Of a DNA stretch of 64,000 nucleotides, positions 15,973 to 24,058 are shown one piece after another. The position numbers and the translations under genes were made by a program. The notes beneath the pieces are model-generated. The model saw nothing but the letters and a program-made list of their open reading frames with translations, ran no database searches and was not told the origin of the DNA. Origin of the DNA: Chitinophaga sp. YR573 (GTDB lineage: Bacteria > Bacteroidota > Bacteroidia > Chitinophagales > Chitinophagaceae); the NCBI RefSeq assembly GCF_900110995.1, contig NZ_FOJF01000001.1, positions 327,199 through 391,198 on the forward strand. The letters are read 5' to 3'. Numbering within the stretch: the stretch's first letter is position 1; each line of letters starts with the position of its first letter.

Positions 15973-16728
15973 TTACTCCAATCCTTCCAGCATCTTTTTA
16001 CACTGGGATTTGAGATCAGTATCATCCTGATATATACTTCTCAGTGATACAGCTTTCTTCAGCACTTCTATTGTTTTATCCTGTTCGTCGTTCTCTTTAT
16101 AGGCCCTGGCCAGTTCCAGGTAGTTCAATACGAAGGAAGGGTCCAGCTTGCGGCATTTCTCATAATTGCTGATAGCTGAGGTAAGAGAGCCATCCGGCAA
16201 ACCACCGAACAACATTTTGGCTGCCGCCTTTTCAAAAGTATTGAGGTTGGCAACTTCATAGTTCCACTTCCCTAATACATGGTACGCTTTGGCATAATTG
16301 GGGTTGAACTTGATAGCCAGCTCCGCGTATTTCTTTACTTCCTTGGAGGCTGCTACTTTCTCTTTAGCGCCGGCAATCAAGGCTTTACGTCCCATTGCCA
16401 CAGCCATTACATAGTTGGCATCTGCATTTTCAGGTGCCAGTTTAAGGGCTTGTTCTGCATATGCCTTTGCCTCATCGTAATTACGAACCTTCTCATCACT
16501 ATCTTTCTGACGGTAGCCTTCGCGGGAACAAAGCTCACTGGCGCCAATAAGGGCAGCAAGGTTATCCGGTTGAATCTTGATAGCATCTTTGTAACGGGCA
16601 AGCGCAACGCCCTCATTCATCTGTTTTTCAAGTTGTTTGGCCTGTTCTACCAGTTCATCAGCTGTTTGCGCATATAAAACACTGGAAAATAACAGCAGAT
16701 AAGCAAAGGCCAATACGTTTTTTAACAT
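15973..16728 (-). CDS. exported TPR-repeat protein, RMD-like
   Basis: A 251-residue protein with a signal peptide ending at AQ (LLLFSSVLYAQ) and about four or five tetratricopeptide units: ALARYKDAIKIQPDNLAAL, AYAEQALKLAPENADANYVM, KYAELAIKFNPNYAKAYHVL and SNYEKCRKLDPSFVLNYLEL. The KMLFGGLPDGSLTSAI segment between repeats resembles the regulator of microtubule dynamics (RMD) family, of which bacterial members exist. Periplasmic scaffolding is the most that can be inferred. It is separated from folB by 71 nt and from the DUF3822 operon by 134 nt that contain a weak 7-bp inverted repeat. Confidence 0.75.
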   Translation of the reverse strand: MLKNVLAFAYLLLFSSVLYAQTADELVEQAKQLEKQMNEGVALARYKDAIKIQPDNLAALIGASELCSREGYRQKDSDEKVRNYDEAKAYAEQALKLAPENADANYVMAVAMGRKALIAGAKEKVAASKEVKKYAELAIKFNPNYAKAYHVLGKWNYEVANLNTFEKAAAKMLFGGLPDGSLTSAISNYEKCRKLDPSFVLNYLELARAYKENDEQDKTIEVLKKAVSLRSIYQDDTDLKSQCKKMLEGLE

Positions 16729-16799
16729 AGGATGGAGTTTCTATATATATTAAAAATACTAATTTAATACCAACAATGGTATACCGGCCATCACTAACT

Positions 16800-17150
16800 T
16801 TAGTAATTTTTTTCCAGTGACACCACTGAATTACGTACGGAAGCACCCATTGGAGGGTTCATTTTGCGTAAAGAAACATTGGATTTTTGTACTTCGGGGT
16901 ATTTCAGTTTGATAGCATCTGTGATAGCATAGACCACTTGTTCAAGCAGCGGCTGGGGTATTGCCATGATCTGTTCTACAATGGTAAAGATGCCCTGATA
17001 GTTAACGGTTTCTCTGATACTGTCTATAGGCATAGTACCGGGAATCGTAACATATACATCGATAATGAAATCATTACCGATAATACGCTCTTCGGGATAT
17101 AACCCGTGGAAAGCTCTGATGTGAACGTGTTCTAAACCGATTGTTAACAT
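16800..17150 (-). CDS. folB: dihydroneopterin aldolase
   Basis: A 116-residue enzyme that cleaves dihydroneopterin to 6-hydroxymethyl-dihydropterin and glycolaldehyde in folate synthesis. Family motifs are present: the opening LEHVHIRAFHGLYPEER (the catalytic region includes the conserved YPEE), VNYQGIFTIVEQ in the middle, and the conserved lysine in VSLRKMNPPMG near the C-terminus. Length is typical. It stands alone rather than with folK or folP. A bidirectional hairpin separates it from trxB upstream. Confidence 0.93.
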   Translation of the reverse strand: MLTIGLEHVHIRAFHGLYPEERIIGNDFIIDVYVTIPGTMPIDSIRETVNYQGIFTIVEQIMAIPQPLLEQVVYAITDAIKLKYPEVQKSNVSLRKMNPPMGASVRNSVVSLEKNY

Positions 17151-17160
17151 ACTATTTTGA

Positions 17161-17197
17161 TTTTTTTGTGATGGAGCGATGCTCCATCACAAAAAAA
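17161..17197. terminator. strong hairpin terminator after trxB
   Basis: A 17-bp perfect stem with a 3-nt loop (GAT) and seven T on either side. It terminates trxB; it can work in both directions. Confidence 0.9.
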
Positions 17198-17234
17198 TTG
17201 AAGGGGTTTTGCAGGGCGAAGCCCTCCAAAATCA

Positions 17235-18188
17235 TTAATTATTATGTTCTTTGGCAGACAGGTAACGTTCTGCATCCAGGGCAGCCATACAGCCACTACC
17301 TGCGGCAGTTACTGCCTGACGATAGATCTTATCCTGTACGTCTCCACATGCAAACACACCTTCCAGGCTTGTACGGGAAGAACCTGGTACTGTTTTAATA
17401 TAGCCCTGCTCATCCAGTTCCAGTACATCTTTAAAGATGTCTGAATTCGGCTGGTGACCAATAGCCACAAAGAAAGCACTTACCGGTATAGTTGTTTCTT
17501 CCTGTGTTTTGTTGTTCAGGAGTTTCACACCTTCTACCTTGTTCTCGCCCAATACTTCCAGGGTTTCTGAGTTCCAGTAAACCATGATATTGGAAGTCTT
17601 CATCACACGGTCCTGCATAATCATAGACGCACGCATTTCATGACGGCGAACCACCATATGCACGTTGTTACACATCTTGGACAGGTACAGTGCTTCTTCA
17701 GCAGCGGTATCTCCGGCACCAACGATCACTACGTCCTTACCACGGAAAAAGAATCCGTCGCACACGGCGCAGGCAGAAACGCCGCTACCATTCAAACGTT
17801 GTTCAGAAGGCAGTCCAAGCCATTTGGCAGAAGCACCTGTAGCGATGATCACTGCATCCGCAGTCATCACTTTGTTTTCGTCTATTGTTATTTTATATGG
17901 CTGACTGCTGAAGTCTACAGAAGTGGCAAGGCCAAAACGTATATCAGCACCCATACGGGTAGCCTGTTTTTCAAAATCCACCATCATTTCAGGTCCCTGT
18001 ACTCCTTCAGGATATCCCGGATAATTTTCTACCTCTGTAGTAATGGTCAGTTGTCCACCCGGTTGTATTCCCTGGTAAAGCACCGGTTTCAGATTAGCCC
18101 TGGCTGCATAAATGGCAGCGGTATAACCTGCCGGTCCGGAACCTATGATCAATAAATGCACATGCTCCTGCTGTTGGTTAGTTTCCAT
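17235..18188 (-). CDS. trxB: thioredoxin-disulfide reductase
   Basis: A 317-residue flavoprotein that reduces thioredoxin with NADPH. The FAD site is LLIIGSGPAGYTAAIYAARA near the N-terminus, the redox-active pair is C140-A-V-C143 (SACAVCDGFFF), and the NADPH site is DVVIVGAGDTAAEEALYLS; the C-terminal FAD motif is GVFACGDVQDKIYRQAVTAAG. The length and motif order are those of low-molecular-weight bacterial reductases. No thioredoxin gene is adjacent. The upstream 210 nt include a terminator that belongs to the sigma factor gene. Confidence 0.96.
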   Translation of the reverse strand: METNQQQEHVHLLIIGSGPAGYTAAIYAARANLKPVLYQGIQPGGQLTITTEVENYPGYPEGVQGPEMMVDFEKQATRMGADIRFGLATSVDFSSQPYKITIDENKVMTADAVIIATGASAKWLGLPSEQRLNGSGVSACAVCDGFFFRGKDVVIVGAGDTAAEEALYLSKMCNNVHMVVRRHEMRASMIMQDRVMKTSNIMVYWNSETLEVLGENKVEGVKLLNNKTQEETTIPVSAFFVAIGHQPNSDIFKDVLELDEQGYIKTVPGSSRTSLEGVFACGDVQDKIYRQAVTAAGSGCMAALDAERYLSAKEHNN

Positions 18189-18265
18189 ACTTCCTATGTA
18201 ATATTAATAAGGTATAAAAATTCATATAGCGCCTGCAAAAATACGCTTCCGCTATATATAAAAAA

Positions 18266-18292
18266 CACCGGCCATAAAATTTACAGCCGGTG
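18266..18292 (-). terminator. hairpin downstream of the primary sigma factor gene
   Basis: A 7-bp GC-rich stem (CACCGGC) with a 13-nt loop, followed on the minus strand by six T. It is 107 nt after the stop. Confidence 0.6.
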
Positions 18293-18398
18293 CATTTATA
18301 GACATAATAGATTTTAGATGTGGTAGACAAACCGTCAGATCAGACCACGTATGGATAACGTTTCAAACAGCTCTGTAGTTTGCTTCGTCCAGGACCTA

Positions 18399-19256
18399 TT
18401 ATCCCAGGTAAGATTTTAATGCTCCGCTGTAGCGGGCTTTCTGCAATCTCTTAATGGCGCGTTCTTTAATCTGACGGATTCTTTCCTTTGTCAGGTCATA
18501 TTTCTGCCCAATTTGTTCGATCGTAGCACCGTTTTCACCATCCAGACCAAAATACGCATTCACTATTTCAGCTTCACGCGGACTGAGGGATTTCAGTACC
18601 CGGCGGATCTCTTCACGCAGTGAATCACGCATTACGTCGTCATCGGTAATATCACCACCTTCCAGTAAATCTCCCATGGCAACATCTTCTGCTTCGTGTA
18701 CCGGAGCATCCAATGACATGTGACGGGTATTACTCTGAAAAATATTGTTGATCTCCGATTCAGACATTTCCAGGATTTCCGCTAACTCTTCAGTAGAAGG
18801 TTCTCTTTCATTTTCCTGCTCAAAAGCCATATAGGCTTTATTAGCCTTATTATAAGTGCCAATTTTATTCTGAGGCAAACGAACCAGACGGCCCTGTTCT
18901 GCTAAAGCCTGCAGTATAGATTGACGAATCCACCACACCGCATAAGAAATGAATTTGAAACCTTTGGTTTCATCGAAACGCTGCGCTGCTTTAATCAAAC
19001 CTAAATTGCCCTCATTTATAAGGTCGCTGAGGCTGAGCCCCTGGTGCTGATATTGCTTTGCTACGGATACAACGAAACGGAGGTTACCTGTAGTTAAACG
19101 TTCAAGAGCCTTTTGGTCACCCATTTTAATGCGTTGCGCCAATACGGTCTCTTCTTCAGGGGTTAACAAAGGGATCTTTGAAATCTCCTGCAGGTATTTT
19201 TCTACCGCCTGCGAATCACGGTTAGTGATCTGGGTGGCAATTTTAAGTTGCCTCAT
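18399..19256 (-). CDS. rpoD: primary RNA polymerase sigma factor (RpoD/SigA)
   Basis: The 285-residue protein has region 1.2 (AVEKYLQEISKIPLLTPEEE), region 2 with the -10 melting helix (FKFISYAVWWIRQSILQAL), region 3 and region 4 with the helix-turn-helix YDLTKERIRQIKERAIKRL. It lacks the long acidic region 1.1, which is normal for the housekeeping sigma factor of Bacteroidetes. That factor reads the TTTG/TAnnTTTG promoters seen throughout this window. A candidate promoter lies about 100 nt upstream. Being the primary sigma rather than an alternative one is inferred from length, the near-perfect regions 2 and 4 and its lone position. Confidence 0.93.
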   Translation of the reverse strand: MRQLKIATQITNRDSQAVEKYLQEISKIPLLTPEEETVLAQRIKMGDQKALERLTTGNLRFVVSVAKQYQHQGLSLSDLINEGNLGLIKAAQRFDETKGFKFISYAVWWIRQSILQALAEQGRLVRLPQNKIGTYNKANKAYMAFEQENEREPSTEELAEILEMSESEINNIFQSNTRHMSLDAPVHEAEDVAMGDLLEGGDITDDDVMRDSLREEIRRVLKSLSPREAEIVNAYFGLDGENGATIEQIGQKYDLTKERIRQIKERAIKRLQKARYSGALKSYLG

Positions 19257-19588
19257 ATTGAAAGTTTATTAGTTTACTAAATTTAATAACGTTGGAAAGA
19301 ATTATTTTGTTGAAAAACTTTTAATATTTATCTTACAAACTATTCCAACTCTCCAATATTATCGTTCTAACAAATTAGCCTGCAAAGATCGTGCTAATAG
19401 CCCATACTGCCAAATATCTTCACAAACCTTTTCATTCTAATAACAAAGTACTCTATATAAACGAAATTTTATAGCCCTTTATTAGGTTATTTGAATGCTT
19501 TAAATAAATTTTAACAATTGATAAGTAATCACATTCAAATTAATAACTTCACTAATTTATTGTTCAATACATTGCAAATTCTTCAAGG
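19257..19588. other. A+T-rich divergent intergenic region
   Basis: A 332-bp region between the divergent sigma factor and threonine aldolase genes. Apart from the candidate sigma-gene promoter at 19354-19386 I see no gene, hairpin or repeat. Confidence 0.5.
19354..19386 (-). promoter_or_regulatory. candidate promoter of rpoD
   Basis: On the minus strand TTTG (19383-19386), 21 nt, TAATATTG (19354-19361, 7 of 8). The leader would be about 95 nt. Confidence 0.35.
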
Positions 19589-20608
19589 ATGACGATCGAC
19601 TTTAGGAGTGATACTTTTACCCGTCCTACCCCCGGTATGTTGCAGGCTATGGCCAATGCAGCCACCGGAGATGACGTATTCGGGGAAGATCCAAGCGTTA
19701 ACAGACTGGAAGCCATGATGGCAGAATATTTTGGCAAAGAGGCAGCTTTATACTGCCCTTCCGGCACGATGAGCAACCAGATAGCCATTAAAGTACACAC
19801 CCAGCCGGGTGATGAAGTGATCTGCAGCAGCCTTGCCCACGTGTATATTTACGAAGGTGGTGGCATTGCTTTTAATGCAGGCGCCCAGGTACGCGCCATC
19901 GAAGGCGAACGTGGTATGATCACCGCCGAACAGGTGGCAGCTGCCATCAATCCCGATGACGTACATAAAGCCAGCACCTCACTGGTATGCCTGGAAAATA
20001 CTTCCAACCGTGGCGGTGGCTGTATGTATGACATCGAAGAAATTAAAAGGATCAAAACCGTTTGCCGGGATAATAATCTCAAATTACACCTGGATGGTGC
20101 AAGGCTCTTTAACGCACTGGTGGCGGGCGGAGAGAATCCAAAGATCTATGGGGAACTGTTTGACAGTATCTCTGTTTGCCTGAATAAAGGCATGGGTTGC
20201 CCTATGGGTTCCGTACTGTTAGGCAGTGCTGCTTATATCAAAGCTGCCCGCCGTATCCGTAAAAAACTGGGTGGCGGATTACGCCAGGCTGGCTTTATGG
20301 CAGCCACTGGCATTTATGCCATGGAACATCATATTGCCAGATTGGCAGAAGACCATTATCATGCTAAACAGATTGCCAAAGCCCTGCTGGAGAAGTCGTT
20401 CGTCGGACATATGCTGCCGGTAGAAACCAATATCCTCATCTTTGAGGTAGTGGACGACTGGAATCCTAAGTCCTTTGCTGATTACCTGAAAAAGCATGAC
20501 ATACTGGTGATGCCGATTTCAGAAAACCAGGTGAGGATAGTGACGCACCTGGATGTGACACCTGCCATGATAGAAAAAACATGTGCCGCTATTGCGGAGA
20601 TGCAATAA
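19589..20608 (+). CDS. ltaE: low-specificity L-threonine aldolase
   Basis: A 339-residue fold-type I PLP enzyme that splits threonine or allo-threonine to glycine and acetaldehyde. The opening [14 protein letters not shown] is the family signature, [11 protein letters not shown] carries the PLP-ring aspartate, and the PLP lysine is in [15 protein letters not shown]. Length and motif spacing match LtaE. It could also act on phenylserine-type substrates. The gene is monocistronic with its own terminator. Confidence 0.93.
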   Translation: MTIDFRSDTFTRPTPGMLQAMANAATGDDVFGEDPSVNRLEAMMAEYFGKEAALYCPSGTMSNQIAIKVHTQPGDEVICSSLAHVYIYEGGGIAFNAGAQVRAIEGERGMITAEQVAAAINPDDVHKASTSLVCLENTSNRGGGCMYDIEEIKRIKTVCRDNNLKLHLDGARLFNALVAGGENPKIYGELFDSISVCLNKGMGCPMGSVLLGSAAYIKAARRIRKKLGGGLRQAGFMAATGIYAMEHHIARLAEDHYHAKQIAKALLEKSFVGHMLPVETNILIFEVVDDWNPKSFADYLKKHDILVMPISENQVRIVTHLDVTPAMIEKTCAAIAEMQ

Positions 20609-20625
20609 TGATATAAAGGTCAAAA

Positions 20626-20658
20626 CCCCTCTGCGGCAATTGCTACAGAGGGGCTTTT
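20626..20658 (+). terminator. intrinsic terminator of ltaE
   Basis: An 8-bp stem (CCCCTCTG/CAGAGGGG) with a 12-nt loop followed by CTTTTT. Confidence 0.85.
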
Positions 20659-20847
20659 TATTTTTGGGGTTAGATGCCTTTGGATGAAGTTATTTATCTA
20701 CTTCATCAGGAATGTTCGGTTAATCTTTAACAGTACTAAACTAACGACTCCCCCTTTCGTACACAAGCGGGAATGCATTTCCGGTGTGCTTTCTTTAATA
20801 TCCGGTAGCTTTGGCAGGAAAACTGTCGGTATCATCGGTTATTCTCT

Positions 20848-20855
20848 TATTTTTG
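20848..20855 (+). promoter_or_regulatory. -7 box of valS
   Basis: TATTTTTG, exact TAnnTTTG, 19 nt before the ATG; no good -33 TTTG is found at the right distance. Confidence 0.35.
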
Positions 20856-20874
20856 CAGACTTATTTAAACAAGC

Positions 20875-23520
20875 ATGGAACTCTCTAAAAATTATACACC
20901 TGCTGCTATTGAAGGCAAATGGTACCAGTATTGGATGGATAATGGCTATTTCCGTAGTAAACCGGACAATCGTCCTCCTTTTACCATTGTAATCCCTCCA
21001 CCTAATGTTACGGGAGTACTGCACATGGGACATACCCTGAATGAAACCGTACAGGATATCCTGGTACGCCGCGCACGTATGACCGGCTTCAACGCCTGCT
21101 GGGTGCCGGGATCAGACCATGCTTCCATTGCTACAGAAGCCAAAGTAGTGAACATGCTCAAAACGGAAAAAGGAATTGAGAAATCCCAGCTTACCCGTGA
21201 TGAGTTCCTTAAATATGCCTTTGAATGGAAAGATAAATACGGTGGTATTATCTATAACCAGATCAAGAAACTGGGATGTTCCTGCGACTGGGACCGTGTT
21301 ACCTTCACCATGGATGATCATTACTATAAAGCCGTTATCAAGGTATTCAATGACCTCTATAATAAAGGTCTTATCTACCGCGGTGCAAGGATGATCAACT
21401 GGGACCCTAAAGCTAAAACTGCCCTGAGTGATGAAGAAGTACAGTACAAAGAAGTACAGGGTAAACTCTACTATGTAAAGTATGCCATCGCTGATTCTGA
21501 AGACCAGCTCACCGGTGATTACATCACCATCGCTACACAGCGTCCTGAAACCATTATGGGCGACAGCGCTATCTGCGTAAACCCTGATGATGAACGTTAC
21601 CAGCACCTGGTTGGCCATTATGCCATCGTACCTCTGGTGAACCGCCGCATCCCTTTCATCTTTGATACTTACGTTGATAAAGAATTTGGTACCGGTGCAC
21701 TGAAAGTAACGCCTGCACACGACATCAATGACTATAACCTGGGTCTGAAACACAACCTGGAAATAATAGATACACTGAACGATGATGGTACCCTCAGCAC
21801 TGCTGCCGGTGTATTCATCGGTATGGACCGCTTCGCTGCCCGTAAGCAGGTGATCGCTACATTAAAAGAACAGGAACTCCTGGATAAAGAACAGGAATAC
21901 ACAACCCGTGTAGGTTACAGTGAACGTAACCCAACTACGGTAGTGGAACCCCGTATCAGTACACAGTGGTTCGTGAAGATGGCTGAACTCACCAAACCTG
22001 CGCTGGACGCAGTAGTAAATGGTGATGTAAATATACATCCCGGCGACCGCTTCCTGGCTACCTACAAGTACTGGATGGAAAATGTGAAGGACTGGTGTAT
22101 CTCCCGTCAGCTGTGGTGGGGACAACGCATTCCTTCTTATTATGCACCGGATGGTACTTTCGAAGTAGCAGAAAGCATAGAAGAAGCAGTAGCTCAGTTT
22201 AAAGCGAAAGGTGTAATACTGGAAGCTGCCGATCTGCGCCAGGACGAAGATTGCCTGGATACCTGGTTCTCTTCCTGGTTATGGCCAATGGAAGTATTCA
22301 ACGGTATTTCCCAGCCTGATAATGAAGAGATTAACTACTATTACCCAACATCCGTACTCGTTACAGGACAGGATATCATCTTCTTCTGGGTGGCGCGTAT
22401 GATCATGGCAGGTGAGGAATACAAGAAAGTAAAACCTTTCAGCGATGTATACTTCACAGGTATGGTACGCGATAAGCTAGGCCGTAAGATGAGTAAACAG
22501 CTGAACAACTCTCCCGATCTGCTGGACCTCATAGAAAATTATGGAGCTGATGCCGTACGCTTCGGTATCATGATCTCCTCTCCTGCCGGTAATGACCTGC
22601 TGTTTGATGAGGCATCTCTGGAACAGGGCCGTTTCTTCTGTAACAAGATCTGGAACGCACTGAAACTGGTGAAGATGTGGGAAGAGCGTGGTACTATCGC
22701 CAACGCACCAGATGCTAATCATTTTGCGGTTGAGTGGTTTGAAAACAGACTGAATGAAGTACAGGCAGAGGTAGCAGAACTGTTCAAAGACTTTAAATTA
22801 AGCGAAGCGCTTAAAACTATATACAGCCTGGTATGGGATGATTTCTGCAGCTGGTACCTGGAATGGGTGAAGCCTGGTTTTGAACAGCCAATCGATGCGG
22901 TTATCTATCAGAAAACAGTGTATTTCTTTGAACAGCTGATGCAACTGCTGCATCCGTTCATGCCATTTGCTACGGAAGAGATCTATCAATTATTACAGGC
23001 ACGTACTGCCGGTGATGACCTGATCGTGAAACAATTCACTACACCTGCTGCTACAAACGCAGACATCCTGTTACAGGGTGCATTGGCAAAAGAGGTAATC
23101 AGCAGCATTCGTGATGCACGTAACAAACATCAGCTGAAACCTAAAGATGCAATAAGTGTATACATTGATACTGTACAGGAAGAGGTGTTCAAACTGATTG
23201 AAGATACCCTATCCAAACAGGTGAATGCGAAATCCATTACCTACACTAAAACACCGGTAGCCGATTGTATTAACATCGTAGTACAGCAGGATAAGTTCTA
23301 CCTGGAAACTGAAGTGGTACTGGACCCGGTTGCACAGAAAGAAGAATTACTGAAAGAACTGACCTATCAGCAGGGATTTTTAGTGTCTGTAGAGAAGAAG
23401 CTTGGTAACGAACGTTTTGTACAGAATGCCAAACCGGAAGTTGTTGAAGCTGAGCAGAAAAAGAAAGCGGATGCGGAGGCTAAAATAGCCGCCATTACGG
23501 AAAGTTTAAAATCACTATAA
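20875..23520 (+). CDS. valS: valine-tRNA ligase
   Basis: An 881-residue class I aminoacyl-tRNA synthetase that charges tRNA-Val and edits misactivated threonine. The HIGH-type motif is PPPNVTGVLHMGHTLNE near the N-terminus, the editing domain includes IATQRPETIMGDSAICVNP, and the KMSKS loop is GRKMSKQLNNSPD near 540. The variant KMSKQ is unusual against the E. coli motif but the loop context is intact. The last about 65 residues form the coiled-coil arm (KEELLKELTYQQGF to the C-terminus) that contacts the tRNA in ValRS. Its terminator follows at once. Confidence 0.97.
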   Translation: MELSKNYTPAAIEGKWYQYWMDNGYFRSKPDNRPPFTIVIPPPNVTGVLHMGHTLNETVQDILVRRARMTGFNACWVPGSDHASIATEAKVVNMLKTEKGIEKSQLTRDEFLKYAFEWKDKYGGIIYNQIKKLGCSCDWDRVTFTMDDHYYKAVIKVFNDLYNKGLIYRGARMINWDPKAKTALSDEEVQYKEVQGKLYYVKYAIADSEDQLTGDYITIATQRPETIMGDSAICVNPDDERYQHLVGHYAIVPLVNRRIPFIFDTYVDKEFGTGALKVTPAHDINDYNLGLKHNLEIIDTLNDDGTLSTAAGVFIGMDRFAARKQVIATLKEQELLDKEQEYTTRVGYSERNPTTVVEPRISTQWFVKMAELTKPALDAVVNGDVNIHPGDRFLATYKYWMENVKDWCISRQLWWGQRIPSYYAPDGTFEVAESIEEAVAQFKAKGVILEAADLRQDEDCLDTWFSSWLWPMEVFNGISQPDNEEINYYYPTSVLVTGQDIIFFWVARMIMAGEEYKKVKPFSDVYFTGMVRDKLGRKMSKQLNNSPDLLDLIENYGADAVRFGIMISSPAGNDLLFDEASLEQGRFFCNKIWNALKLVKMWEERGTIANAPDANHFAVEWFENRLNEVQAEVAELFKDFKLSEALKTIYSLVWDDFCSWYLEWVKPGFEQPIDAVIYQKTVYFFEQLMQLLHPFMPFATEEIYQLLQARTAGDDLIVKQFTTPAATNADILLQGALAKEVISSIRDARNKHQLKPKDAISVYIDTVQEEVFKLIEDTLSKQVNAKSITYTKTPVADCINIVVQQDKFYLETEVVLDPVAQKEELLKELTYQQGFLVSVEKKLGNERFVQNAKPEVVEAEQKKKADAEAKIAAITESLKSL

Positions 23521-23527
23521 TTTTCAG

Positions 23528-23565
23528 CATCGCCCGGACGTTAACTATTCCGGGCGATGTTTTTT
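23528..23565 (+). terminator. intrinsic terminator of valS
   Basis: An 11-bp perfect stem (CATCGCCCGGA) with a 10-nt loop followed by TTTTTT. Confidence 0.9.
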
Positions 23566-23581
23566 ATATCCCATTTGTACT

Positions 23582-24058
23582 ATGCGGAAATATTATTTAC
23601 TATCAGGGCTTTTTGTTGTTTTAGGCGCTATGCCGTTGTATGCACAATCCGGCAAGTCTAAAAAACCGGCCACAACTGCTGCTAAAACAACCTCTTTGCG
23701 GTTCCGCAGCACCTGGGGAATATTCCTCAGTGATACCCTGCCACGCCCGGAATTATTGAAACTACTGGACTCTGCACTGGTAGTAAGGGATGAAAAGAAT
23801 AACAAATACCCTGTTGTTTCCTTCGACTTTACTTACGAGAAGAAGGAACCTTACCTGAATGACACTACCGGTAAACCCGGCATTTATACTGAATTTGTAG
23901 GAGATAGTTTTGATGGAGATAAGCTCCCCGCTTTCTGGGCTGCCCGTATTAAAGAGACATTGTCGAAAGGAGAAGTCCTCTATTTCGACAATATCACTGT
24001 ACGTTATACCGGCGATAAATTATACCGGGTCCCAAAGCTGAAATTTAAAGTGAATTAG
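23582..24058 (+). CDS. small exported protein with GldM C-terminal-like end
   Basis: A 158-residue protein with a signal peptide (MRKYYLLSGLFVVLGAMPLYAQ) and a basic, alanine/threonine-rich linker. The remaining about 115 residues are beta-rich. The last 40 (RIKETLSKGEVLYFDNITVR, then a turn and RVPKLKFKV) look to me like the end of GldM-type domains, where a KxGxxxyFdxI pattern is followed by a short strand; this resemblance is from memory and weak. GldM is a type IX secretion motor subunit. It may be a stand-alone domain protein or unrelated. Its stop codon overlaps the stop of the convergent gene at 24055-24058. Confidence 0.6.
   Translation: MRKYYLLSGLFVVLGAMPLYAQSGKSKKPATTAAKTTSLRFRSTWGIFLSDTLPRPELLKLLDSALVVRDEKNNKYPVVSFDFTYEKKEPYLNDTTGKPGIYTEFVGDSFDGDKLPAFWAARIKETLSKGEVLYFDNITVRYTGDKLYRVPKLKFKVN

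Noticed and set aside
17640..18155. 171-codon open frame on the + strand inside trxB
   Set aside because: Antisense to a gene with full FAD, CxxC and NADPH motifs; no independent evidence.
21112..21753. 213-codon open frame on the - strand
   Set aside because: Antisense to valS; no recognisable motif, no promoter; a shadow frame.
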